Assembly (NCBI RefSeq): GCF_009724245.1
Contig: NZ_WNNK01000007.1
Location: forward strand, 124,001-188,000
DNA from: Pseudomonas spelaei
GTDB taxonomy: Bacteria > Pseudomonadota > Gammaproteobacteria > Pseudomonadales > Pseudomonadaceae
Length of the DNA stretch: 64,000 nt
Direction of reading: 5' to 3'
Shown: positions 25,088 to 33,142 of the stretch, piece by piece
Numbering within the stretch: position 1 is the first letter of the stretch
How the letters are laid out: each line of letters opens with the position of its first letter
The notes under the pieces: generated by a model
What the model was told of the DNA's origin: nothing
The model's database searches: none
Seen by the model: only the letters and a program-made list of their open reading frames with translations
Position numbers and translations under genes: made by a program

Positions 25088-26950
25088 ATGAACGCCCTCA
25101 CACCTTCCGCCCTGGACCAGATTTACGCCCACGCCAGCCGCACCTACCCCGAAGAGTGCTGCGGCTTTGTCTTCGCGGATGGCAGCGTGTACCTGGGCAG
25201 CAACATCCAGAATGAATTGCACCGCAAGAATCCCGAAATGTACCCCCGCAGCGCAACCAACGGTTACACCTTCGCGGTGGCCGATACGCTGATGATGAAC
25301 AAGGCTTTTCGCAGTGATAACCCGGTGGTGGTGATCTACCACTCCCATCCTGACGTCGGTGCCTATTTCAGCGACGAGGACCAGGACAAAGCCTTGTTCA
25401 TGGGCGAACCGATCTACCCCGTCAGTTACCTGGTGGTGGATGTTCGCCAGGCCAAGCCCCAAGGTTCAAAGTTGTTTGCCTGGGATGGCAGCAACTTTGC
25501 CCGCAAACCCTTCAACGACCTGCAAATGGAGTTGTGCATGAACGCTGTCTCTTTCCCCGACATCCTGGTCCGTGTGGCCAAGCTGCCCGAATCGACCCTT
25601 GAGGGTGCCGGATCGACATTGCGCGAAGTCATTGAAAACCTCTGCGACCACTACCCGCAATTGCGTGCGCATCTGTTCCACGAGAAAAACAACCAGCTCA
25701 AGGAACACTTCCTGTTTACTACCGGGGAAGAGCTGATTGAGGCCGATGAACCGTTGCCCGAATCGGCAAAAATTGAAGTCCTGCTCGCCACCTCGGGCGG
25801 CATGGATGTCGACCTACTGAGCAATGAAGAAGTGCAGCGCTACGTGCGCCATATCACCCTTCCCGGCGTGGGTCGCGAAGGCCAGTTGAACCTGAAAAAA
25901 GCCAAGGTGCTGATCATCGGCACCGGCGGCCTGGGCTCGCCCATCAGCCTGTACCTGGCGGCAGCCGGCATCGGCACCCTGGGACTGGTGGACTTCGACG
26001 TGGTGGAAAGCAGCAACCTGCAACGCCAGATCGTCCATGGCAACAGCACCCTGGGCATGTCCAAGGTGGAGTCTGCCAAACAGCGTCTGCAAGACCTGAA
26101 CAGCCATATCCAGATCAATGCCCACAACACCGCCTTGAACGCCGACAACGCCTTGGAGCTGGTGGGCGCTTATGACCTGGTGATCGACGGCACCGACAAT
26201 TTTGAAACCCGCTACCTAGTCAACGATGCTTGCGTGCAGTTGGATAAACCCCTGGTGTACGGTGCCATCTACCGCTTTGACGGCCAGATCAGCGTCCTCA
26301 ATTACAAAGGCGGCCCGTGCTATCGCTGCCTTTTCCCCCATGCACCACCGGCAGAGCTGGCACCCAATTGCAGTGCCGGCGGTGTGATCGGCGTGCTGCC
26401 GGGTGTGATCGGGATGATCCAGGCCACCGAGGCGATCAAGCTGTTGATCGGGATTGGCGAACCGCTGTCCGGCCGGTTGATGCGCTTCGATGCCCTCGCA
26501 ATGAAGTTCAGCGAAATCCGCTTCAAGCGCCGTGCCGACTGCCCATGCTGCTCCGAACGGCGCCACAGTGAACAGCCAGCCGCCGCCGTGTGTGCTGACG
26601 CGGTCGCCAGCGCCCCGGCCCTGGCCGAAGAGCGCTACATCAAGCCGCGCGTGCTCAAGCAACTCCTCGAACAACACCGAAGCGCCGACATCCTGCTGGA
26701 TGTGCGGGACGCCAGCGAGCTGGAAGTCTGCAAGCTGCCCGGGGTGCTGCACATTCCCCTGGCTGAACTCGACGGGCAACTCGACAGCCTGAGCCGAGAC
26801 AACACCCACTACCTGATCTGCTACGCCGGGACCAGGGCCGAGCAAGCCGCCAGCACCTTGCTGGCGGCCGGCTTCGCCAATACCAAAGTACTGCAAGGTG
26901 GCATGAAACACTGGGTTCGCGACGTCGAACCCGACATGCCTTTGTACTGA
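25088..26950 (+). CDS. Four-domain sulfur-transfer protein: JAMM peptidase - CysO-like carrier - E1-like adenylyltransferase - rhodanese
   Basis: The 620 residues form four modules. Residues 1-140 are a JAMM/JAB metallopeptidase with the zinc motif H85-S-H87-x7-S95-x2-D98 and an upstream Glu (22/23). Residues about 152-238 resemble CysO/MoaD/ThiS ubiquitin-fold carriers (FPDILVRVAK, TLREVIENLCDHYPQLRAHL, then IEVLLATSGG) and end in G237-G238. Residues about 245-490 are a MoeB/ThiF E1-like domain: GTGGLG at 278-283, NLQRQ at 310-314, zinc cysteines C411/C414 and C485/C488, and candidate C428. Residues about 515-620 are a rhodanese with C578 in CYAGTR. In Mycobacterium, Mec, CysO, MoeZ and CysM do these jobs as separate proteins. 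Start 25088 lies one base after the exporter stop. The Gly-Gly is internal, so carrier release would need cleavage. Domain calls are firm; the pathway is inferred. Confidence 0.9.
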   Translation: MNALTPSALDQIYAHASRTYPEECCGFVFADGSVYLGSNIQNELHRKNPEMYPRSATNGYTFAVADTLMMNKAFRSDNPVVVIYHSHPDVGAYFSDEDQDKALFMGEPIYPVSYLVVDVRQAKPQGSKLFAWDGSNFARKPFNDLQMELCMNAVSFPDILVRVAKLPESTLEGAGSTLREVIENLCDHYPQLRAHLFHEKNNQLKEHFLFTTGEELIEADEPLPESAKIEVLLATSGGMDVDLLSNEEVQRYVRHITLPGVGREGQLNLKKAKVLIIGTGGLGSPISLYLAAAGIGTLGLVDFDVVESSNLQRQIVHGNSTLGMSKVESAKQRLQDLNSHIQINAHNTALNADNALELVGAYDLVIDGTDNFETRYLVNDACVQLDKPLVYGAIYRFDGQISVLNYKGGPCYRCLFPHAPPAELAPNCSAGGVIGVLPGVIGMIQATEAIKLLIGIGEPLSGRLMRFDALAMKFSEIRFKRRADCPCCSERRHSEQPAAAVCADAVASAPALAEERYIKPRVLKQLLEQHRSADILLDVRDASELEVCKLPGVLHIPLAELDGQLDSLSRDNTHYLICYAGTRAEQAASTLLAAGFANTKVLQGGMKHWVRDVEPDMPLY

Positions 26951-26959
26951 TAACCGGCC

Positions 26960-27889
26960 ATGGGTTCCTACCTGATGTTGCATAACTCGATACTCGACGC
27001 CATTGGCCAGACGCCCATCGTGCGCCTTGAACAATTTTCCGAAGACCTCGGCATCGAAGTCTTCGCCAAGCTGGAGTCGCTGAACCCCGGTGGCAGCCAC
27101 AAGGCGCGCATTGCCCTGGGGATGATCCTCGACGCCGAACGCCGTGGCGTGCTGATCCGTGGTTCCGGGCAAACCATCATCGAGCCCAGCGGTGGCAACA
27201 CCGGCATTGGCCTGGTGATGGCCGGCAACGTGCTGGGCTACAAAGTGGTGCTGGTGATCCCGGACAACTACAGCCCTGAGAAGCAGAAGCTGCTGCGCCT
27301 GTACGGCGCCAAGGTAGTGCTGTCGGACAGCCGCCTGGGCAACAATTCCCACGGCGAAAAATGCATGGAGCTACAGCTGGAAAACCCCAGCTTTGTGATG
27401 CTCAACCAACAGCGTAACGGCGCTAACCCGCAGACCCATCGTGACACCACCGCCCGGGAAATCATCCGCGCATTTGGCGAACGGCGGGTGGACTATTTCG
27501 TCAGCGGCATCGGCACCGGCGGCCACATCACCGGCATTGGAGAAACCCTAAAGGCCACCTGGCCAGCCGTGCGCGTCATGGGCGTCGAACCCGAAGAATG
27601 CGACCTGCTGAGTGATCAACATGCGCCGCACCATATCCAGGGCCTGTCCATCGGTTTGATCCCAAGCATCCTCAACCTGGCGATACTGGACGGCATGATC
27701 AAGGTCTCCCGGGAGGAATGCCTGGAGATGATGAAACGCATCATGCGCACCGATGCCATCAGCCTCGGGTTGTCGTCGGCCGCCAACATGGTGGCCATTG
27801 CCAAGCTTGCACCGGAACTGCCTACCGAGACCGTCGTCCTGACCATGGTCTACGACAGTGCGGACAGCTACTTACCCTGTTTCGAATAA
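26960..27889 (+). CDS. PLP-dependent cysteine synthase (CysK/CysM family)
   Basis: This 309-residue fold-type II PLP enzyme has the lysine motif NPGGSHKAR (K48), a substrate loop EPSGGNTGIGL, and the phosphate-binding SGIGTGGHITG. It would join O-acetylserine, or a related acceptor, with sulfide or a carrier thiocarboxylate. The lysine motif reads SHKAR instead of the common SVKDR, so a specialised acceptor or sulfur donor is possible. The ATG at 26960 lies nine bases after the previous stop; a second ATG at 26978 (MLHNSIL) is equally plausible. Position next to the carrier fusion suggests a CysM-like partner of a thiocarboxylated protein. Confidence 0.88.
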   Translation: MGSYLMLHNSILDAIGQTPIVRLEQFSEDLGIEVFAKLESLNPGGSHKARIALGMILDAERRGVLIRGSGQTIIEPSGGNTGIGLVMAGNVLGYKVVLVIPDNYSPEKQKLLRLYGAKVVLSDSRLGNNSHGEKCMELQLENPSFVMLNQQRNGANPQTHRDTTAREIIRAFGERRVDYFVSGIGTGGHITGIGETLKATWPAVRVMGVEPEECDLLSDQHAPHHIQGLSIGLIPSILNLAILDGMIKVSREECLEMMKRIMRTDAISLGLSSAANMVAIAKLAPELPTETVVLTMVYDSADSYLPCFE

Positions 27890-27929
27890 CAACAACTGCG
27901 GGGGTGCCTCCATGGGAGGCTTTATCGAC

Positions 27930-28904
27930 ATGCAACAGCTGCACGATGAGTTGCTCACCCACCTCATCACCACCCTTTCGCCCGCGCAGATGCAGGAGCT
28001 GCAGGCGCATCTGGCGCCGCTGGTCCAGACAGCTGCGCAGGCCGTGGCCGAGGACCTGATTGCCTACGCCTACCGCGACCCGGCATCCCGCGGGCGCGCC
28101 GAGCTGATCCTGGAGTCCTACGCCTCGTTCAAAGCGGTGCTGTTCTACCGGCTGGCCCATTGGGTATGGAGTTTCCACCAGCAACATAACAGTGCGTTTT
28201 GCGCCATTGCCCTGAAGCTGAGCAACCAGGGCAAGATCCTGTCTGGTGCGGAGATCCATCCGGCCGCGCAGATTGGCCGGCGCTTCGTGCTTGATCACGG
28301 CTATGGCACCGTCATCGGCGAAACCTGCGAGATCGGCAACGACTGCTACATCCTCTGCGGCGTGACCCTGGGTGCCCGGGGCATCGCCAACAACCCCGAC
28401 GGCAAGCGTCATCCACGCCTGGGCAACAATGTTGAAATCGGCGCAGGTGCAAGAGTGCTGGGCTATGTGCAGATCGGTGACAACGTATTCATCAGCCCGG
28501 CCTGTGTGATCACCCAGGATGTGCCGGCAGGCACCAAGGTCAAGGTGGTCAACCAGATCCAACTGCAGAAAAACGACGAGTCCGATCACAGCAACTACCT
28601 TGGCGCCTTCGCTCTCAACGAACGGCTGCACGTGGTCGGCGAGGTCAATTCAAGCCATAAAGTGACGGTGCTGGACGCCGACTTCCACCCCTTGGCCGGC
28701 GTGTTGCTCGAACCCACGGTCAAGGAGCGCCATCACCTGCAGTTTCGCCTGCGTCACGTCGCCTCGACGGGCCACCCGCCGCGCTTGCCGATCAACCTGA
28801 AAGTCTGCGGTCCCGAGTTTGAAATCACCCTGCTGTCTCCCCCTGGCTTAAGCGCGATGGTTCGTCATTTGCTGCAAGTCAGCCCACTGATCGTCGGAGG
28901 TTGA
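27930..28904 (+). CDS. Serine O-acetyltransferase-like protein with C-terminal extension
   Basis: The enzyme should make O-acetylserine from serine and acetyl-CoA. After a helical N terminus (1-100) come hexapeptide repeats (about 100-210) with the SAT signature LDHGYGTVIGETCEIG (His123) and the GVTLGARG loop. Residues about 216-324 form an extension that ordinary SATs lack, and I recognise no domain in it. GGGAGG at 27914-27919 supports the ATG at 27930; one at 27912 is in frame. It provides the substrate for the preceding synthase in the same operon. Confidence 0.85.
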   Translation: MQQLHDELLTHLITTLSPAQMQELQAHLAPLVQTAAQAVAEDLIAYAYRDPASRGRAELILESYASFKAVLFYRLAHWVWSFHQQHNSAFCAIALKLSNQGKILSGAEIHPAAQIGRRFVLDHGYGTVIGETCEIGNDCYILCGVTLGARGIANNPDGKRHPRLGNNVEIGAGARVLGYVQIGDNVFISPACVITQDVPAGTKVKVVNQIQLQKNDESDHSNYLGAFALNERLHVVGEVNSSHKVTVLDADFHPLAGVLLEPTVKERHHLQFRLRHVASTGHPPRLPINLKVCGPEFEITLLSPPGLSAMVRHLLQVSPLIVGG

Positions 28905-28906
28905 AC

Positions 28907-29635
28907 ATGTCCGTGCACACAATGGAAACCCTGGCGCTGTTTGACAGTGCGCCTTACCAGAACGCCTTCAGTGCCCGGGTGATCGCCGTCAGTGAGCAGG
29001 GGATCGCCCTGGAACATACCCTGTTCTACCCCACCGGCGGTGGACAACCCGGGGACACCGGCCACTTCATCCTCGTCGACGGCACTCGGGTTGAGGTGAT
29101 CGGGACCGTACGCGACCCGGTATTACGCTCGATCATCTGGCACCAGGTGGAACACTGCCCCGACCAGCTGTGCGCGGGCGTGCAAGTGGACGCCAACCTG
29201 GACTGGGAGCGGCGCTACCAGCACATGAAGATGCACACCTGCCTGCACCTGTTGTGCTCGATCATCGACGCCCCCGTGACCGGCTGCAGTATCAATGCGG
29301 ACAAGGGTCGCCTGGATTTCGACTTGCCGGAAATGACCCTCGACAAAGACAGCATCACCCGTGACCTCAATGCGCTGATCGAGCAGGCCCATGAGGTCAA
29401 GACCCTGTCGATGCCCGCATCGGAGTATTCCACCTTGCTGCAGATCACCCGTACCCAGGCGGTGGCACCGCCGGTGATTCAGGGCGCCGTGAGGGTGATT
29501 GAAATTGCCGGTATCGACATCCAACCCTGCGGCGGGACTCACGTGGTCAACACGGAAGAAATCGGCCGGGTGTTTTGCGAGAAGATCGAGAAGAAGAGCA
29601 AGCACAACCGACGGGTGATCTTGCGCTTTGAGTGA
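28907..29635 (+). CDS. AlaX-like alanyl-tRNA editing protein
   Basis: This 243-residue protein is a stand-alone version of the AlaRS editing domain. The zinc/catalytic set is H110-x3-H114 (HTCLH) and C208-x3-H212 (CGGTH), and the N-terminal TLFYPTGGGQPGD is also typical. AlaX proteins deacylate Ser- or Gly-tRNA(Ala). GGAGG precedes the ATG, which follows the SAT stop by two bases, so the genes are co-translated. Its place in a serine/cysteine operon suggests protection against mischarging when serine-type amino acids build up. That is inference. Confidence 0.88.
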   Translation: MSVHTMETLALFDSAPYQNAFSARVIAVSEQGIALEHTLFYPTGGGQPGDTGHFILVDGTRVEVIGTVRDPVLRSIIWHQVEHCPDQLCAGVQVDANLDWERRYQHMKMHTCLHLLCSIIDAPVTGCSINADKGRLDFDLPEMTLDKDSITRDLNALIEQAHEVKTLSMPASEYSTLLQITRTQAVAPPVIQGAVRVIEIAGIDIQPCGGTHVVNTEEIGRVFCEKIEKKSKHNRRVILRFE

Positions 29636-29663
29636 ACCGGGCGCCCCGCCCAGTCTCACGCCC

Positions 29664-29692
29664 ATGAGCGTCCGTCGGGCGCTCATTTTTTT
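29664..29692 (+). terminator. Terminator of the cysteine-type operon
   Basis: ATGAGCG (29664-29670) pairs with CGCTCAT (29680-29686) and runs into a T-tract. It closes the plus-strand operon and separates it from the ABC transporter genes. Confidence 0.85.
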
Positions 29693-29789
29693 ACTCAAAC
29701 CTGACATGAATTTTATGCTTCTGTAACATTTTGAAACGTACAATCCCCGCCAGCGTGTATCGACCCTATTCTCGGTGCCCCCGCCCATG

Positions 29790-29812
29790 GACCCGCCCAT
29801 TCTCGGCGGGTC
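29790..29812. promoter_or_regulatory. Perfect dyad upstream of the ABC transporter genes
   Basis: GACCCGCC and GGCGGGTC enclose seven bases, about 65 bases before the permease start. It could be an operator or a 5' UTR hairpin. No T-run follows. Confidence 0.4.
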
Positions 29813-29878
29813 AGACAGACAGAAGCTAAGCTCACCACAGCCGCGCCCTCCCTCAGAACGCTGCAGGAATCACTGCCT

Positions 29879-31624
29879 ATGAACAAAGTGTTCCGTCATT
29901 ACATACCGGCGACGACGCTGCGCCTGCTGCCTAATCGCTGGGATCTGGTCGCCCTGCCCTTGGTGATCGGCTTTTTGCTGTTTTTCTCCATTGGCGCCCG
30001 AGAAACCTGGGCACCCATCGCCACTTTGCAGAGCGAAGTCATTTCCCTGGATCCGGCCAACCTGCCGGAATATGCGATGCGCACCACCTTGCGCATGCTC
30101 GCCGCGATGGTTGCCGCCCTGATATTCACCCTGCTCTACGGCACACTGGCCGCCAAAAGCCGACGGGCCGAGAAACTGCTGGTGCCGGTGTTGGATATCC
30201 TGCAATCCGTACCGGTACTGGGCTACATCTCGTTCACCGTGACGTTTTTCCTGCTGTTGTTTCCCGGACGAGTGCTGGGCGCCGAATTTGCCGCGATATT
30301 TGCCATCTTCACCAGCCAGGCCTGGAACATGACGTTCAGCTTCTACCAGTCACTGCGCATGTTGCCCCTGGACCTGCAAGAAGTGTCCACCAACCTGCGG
30401 CTGTCCGGCTGGCAAAAGTTCTGGAAGCTGGACGTGCCCTTCGCCATGCCCGGGTTGGTCTGGAACATGATGATGAGCATGTCCGGTGGCTGGTTCTTCG
30501 TGGTGGCTTCCGAAGCCATCACCGTTGGCGACAAGACCATCACCCTGCCAGGCGTGGGTTCATACCTGGCCCTGGCCATCCAACACAAAGACCTGCATGC
30601 CGTGGGCTACGTGATTCTGGCGATGATCGCAGTCATCCTGATCTACGACCAATTCCTGTTCCGTCCCCTGGTGGCCTGGGCTGACAAGTTCCGCATGGAA
30701 ACCACCGCCTCCCAAGGTGCCGCCCCACAATCCTGGGTACTGAACCTGATCCAGCGGACCCGGCTGATCCAGCGCATCCTGCGCCCCATTACCCGGACCA
30801 TCAGCCGCATCGGCAACATGCGCCTGAACCTGCCGCGCACCGCCCTCAAGGTCCTGCCACCCTCCAGCCCGACCACATCGCGGGTAATTGACTGGGTCTG
30901 GGGGTCGCTGATTGCACTGATGACGGCCTACGCGCTGTACCACATTGTGCGGTACGTCGGTACCGAAGTGACCCTCGCCGAGGTCGGTCATGTGTTCGTA
31001 CTGGGATCGATCACCTTGCTGCGGGTGGCCGGGCTGATCCTGGTGGCCTCGCTGATCTGGGTGCCCCTGGGCGTGATGATCGGCCTGCGTCCCCGGCTCG
31101 CGGAGAAAATCCAGCCGCTGGCCCAGTTTCTCGCGGCCTTCCCCGCCAACCTGCTGTTTCCGGTGTTTGTCATCGTCATCCTGCACTACAAGCTGAACCC
31201 GGATATCTGGCTCAGCCCGCTGATCGTGCTGGGGACCCAGTGGTACATCCTGTTCAACGTGATTGCCGGGGCCAGCGCCTTCCCCAATGACTTCAAGGAA
31301 GCCGCCGCCAACTTCCGCATTCGCGGCTGGCTGTGGTGGCGCAAGGTAATGTTGCCGGGCATCTTCCCGTACTACGTAACCGGTGCCATCACGGCCTCGG
31401 GCGGGGCGTGGAACGCCAGTATCGTTTCCGAATTCGTGTCCTGGGGCCAGGACAAAGTCGTCGCCCACGGCCTGGGGGCCTATATCGCCGAAACCACCGC
31501 CGCCGGTGACTTTCCGAAAATCGCCCTCGGCGTGGTGGTGATGTCGATCTTTGTGGTGGCCTTCAATCGCTTGGTCTGGCGGCCGATGTACGCCATGGCC
31601 GAAAACAAACTCCGTCTGAATTAA
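29879..31624 (+). CDS. ABC transporter permease, tandem two-domain (nitrate/sulfonate/taurine class)
   Basis: The 581 residues hold two consecutive BPD permease domains, about 70-265 and 345-575. Each has the EAA-like loop of this class (STNLRLSGWQKFWKLDVPFAMPG and AANFRIRGWLWWRKVMLPGIFPY). Two fused permeases in one chain would serve as the complete membrane part. The substrate is unknown; the class covers nitrate, sulfonates, taurine and bicarbonate. The next gene, the ATPase, overlaps by one base. No periplasmic binding protein is encoded beside them. Confidence 0.88.
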   Translation: MNKVFRHYIPATTLRLLPNRWDLVALPLVIGFLLFFSIGARETWAPIATLQSEVISLDPANLPEYAMRTTLRMLAAMVAALIFTLLYGTLAAKSRRAEKLLVPVLDILQSVPVLGYISFTVTFFLLLFPGRVLGAEFAAIFAIFTSQAWNMTFSFYQSLRMLPLDLQEVSTNLRLSGWQKFWKLDVPFAMPGLVWNMMMSMSGGWFFVVASEAITVGDKTITLPGVGSYLALAIQHKDLHAVGYVILAMIAVILIYDQFLFRPLVAWADKFRMETTASQGAAPQSWVLNLIQRTRLIQRILRPITRTISRIGNMRLNLPRTALKVLPPSSPTTSRVIDWVWGSLIALMTAYALYHIVRYVGTEVTLAEVGHVFVLGSITLLRVAGLILVASLIWVPLGVMIGLRPRLAEKIQPLAQFLAAFPANLLFPVFVIVILHYKLNPDIWLSPLIVLGTQWYILFNVIAGASAFPNDFKEAAANFRIRGWLWWRKVMLPGIFPYYVTGAITASGGAWNASIVSEFVSWGQDKVVAHGLGAYIAETTAAGDFPKIALGVVVMSIFVVAFNRLVWRPMYAMAENKLRLN

Positions 31625-32961
31625 TGGGATTCGATTTGATGAATACCTATACCGAACACACTGCCCCAACCCCGGAAATCTACTCGCTCAAGAACGTGAG
31701 CCGGGTGTTTGGCAAGGGTAAAGACGAGTTGCAAGTACTCAGTGGTGTTGATTTGAGCCTGCATGAAGGCGAGATCGTCGGCATGCTGGGCCGCTCAGGC
31801 TCAGGCAAATCCACCCTGCTGCGGATCATTGCCGGCCTGATACAGCCATCATCGGGCGAGGTCCGCTACAACGGTGCGCAACTGACCGGCCCTGCCGAAG
31901 GCGTGGCCATGGTATTCCAGACCTTTGCCCTGTTCCCTTGGCTCACCGTCCTCGAAAACGTTGAAGCCGGCCTGCAAGCCCTGCAGGTCGAGCGCAAGGC
32001 CTCCCGCAAGCGCGCCCTGGCGGCCATCGACCTGATCGGCCTGGATGGTTTTGAAAACGCCTACCCCCGTGAACTGTCCGGCGGGATGCGCCAACGCGTG
32101 GGCTTTGCCCGCGGCCTGGTGGTCAACCCGACCCTGCTCTTGATGGACGAGCCCTTTTCCGCCCTCGACGTATTGACCGCCGAAACCTTGCGCAACGACC
32201 TCCTGGACTTGTGGAGTGGCAAGCAGCTGCCGATCAAATCCATCCTGATCGTGACCCACAACATCGAAGAAGCGGTGCTGATGTGCGACCGCATTCTGGT
32301 CTTGTCATCGAACCCCGGGCGGGTCGTGGCCGAAATCAAAGTGCCGTTCCCCCACCCGCGCAACCGGCTGGACCCGACCTTCAGGCAAATGGTCGATGAC
32401 ATCTACGCCCTGATGACCGACCGCCGTAGCGCCGACGCCAGCACCGGCAAGCCCGAACTGAAAATGAGCAGCCCGCTGCCGGAAGTCTCCACCAACCTGA
32501 TGGCCGGCCTGATCGAAACCCTGGCCGCCGAGCCCTACAACGGCCACGCCGGCCTGCCGACCGTGGCGGAGCGACGCCTGTTGGAAGTGGACGATCTGTT
32601 CCCGGTCGCCGAGATTCTGGAACACCTGGGATTCGCCGAACTCAAGGGCGCCGACATCACCCTCACCGAGGCCGGCAAACTGTTCGCCGACTACGGCACC
32701 CAGGAACGCAAAACCCTGTTTGCCGAGCATCTGGTCCGCCACGTGCCGCTGGCCGCACGTATCCGCCAGGTGCTGCTGGAGCGCCACGGCCACCGCGCGC
32801 CGCGGGTACGTTTCGAGCAGGAACTGGAAGACTCGCTGACCGAAGCGTTCGTGGAGAAAACCCTGGAAGTGGTGGTGGCCTGGGGACGGTATGCGGAAAT
32901 TTTCTCCTACGACGACCATACCGAGACCTTCAGCCTGGATGACGTCGAAGGCAGCATGTAA
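31624..32961 (+). CDS. ABC transporter ATPase with C-terminal AAA-associated domain
   Basis: The 445-residue ATPase has Walker A GRSGSGKST, signature LSGGMRQRVGFARGL and Walker B LLLMDEPFSALD in residues about 20-265. A C-terminal region follows (about 285-440) of the AAA-associated type (MAGLIETLAAEPYNG, then LFPVAEILEHLGFAEL), presumably regulatory. The start overlaps the permease stop (TAATG). Together they form an importer lacking its binding protein. Confidence 0.9.
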   Translation: MGFDLMNTYTEHTAPTPEIYSLKNVSRVFGKGKDELQVLSGVDLSLHEGEIVGMLGRSGSGKSTLLRIIAGLIQPSSGEVRYNGAQLTGPAEGVAMVFQTFALFPWLTVLENVEAGLQALQVERKASRKRALAAIDLIGLDGFENAYPRELSGGMRQRVGFARGLVVNPTLLLMDEPFSALDVLTAETLRNDLLDLWSGKQLPIKSILIVTHNIEEAVLMCDRILVLSSNPGRVVAEIKVPFPHPRNRLDPTFRQMVDDIYALMTDRRSADASTGKPELKMSSPLPEVSTNLMAGLIETLAAEPYNGHAGLPTVAERRLLEVDDLFPVAEILEHLGFAELKGADITLTEAGKLFADYGTQERKTLFAEHLVRHVPLAARIRQVLLERHGHRAPRVRFEQELEDSLTEAFVEKTLEVVVAWGRYAEIFSYDDHTETFSLDDVEGSM

Positions 32962-32987
32962 GCCCTGAAGCGAACACACATCTTAAG

Positions 32988-33107
32988 TGTGGGAGCTGGC
33001 TTGCCTGCGATAGCGGTTGTAGCCGCTGTCGAGGCACGAGGCTGCGATGCGTGTCCGCAGGACCACCCTGGGGCCTCACCGTCATCGCAGGCAAGCCAGC
33101 TCCCACA
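32988..33107. repeat. REP doublet (REPIN-like inverted repeat)
   Basis: A 24-base arm at 32988-33011 (TGTGGGAGCTGGCTTGCC then TGCGAT) is repeated perfectly inverted at 33084-33107. It fills the spacer between the converging ABC ATPase and prpD genes, a typical site for such elements. Confidence 0.92.
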
Positions 33108-33142
33108 TTAACCGCGTTTCGGCAGGTCGCTATGTGGGTTGT

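Noticed and set aside
30643..33000. Search for a periplasmic binding-protein gene beside the ABC transporter, on both strands
   Set aside because: Only shadow frames of the permease and ATPase genes are present; none shows a binding-protein pattern or signal peptide.
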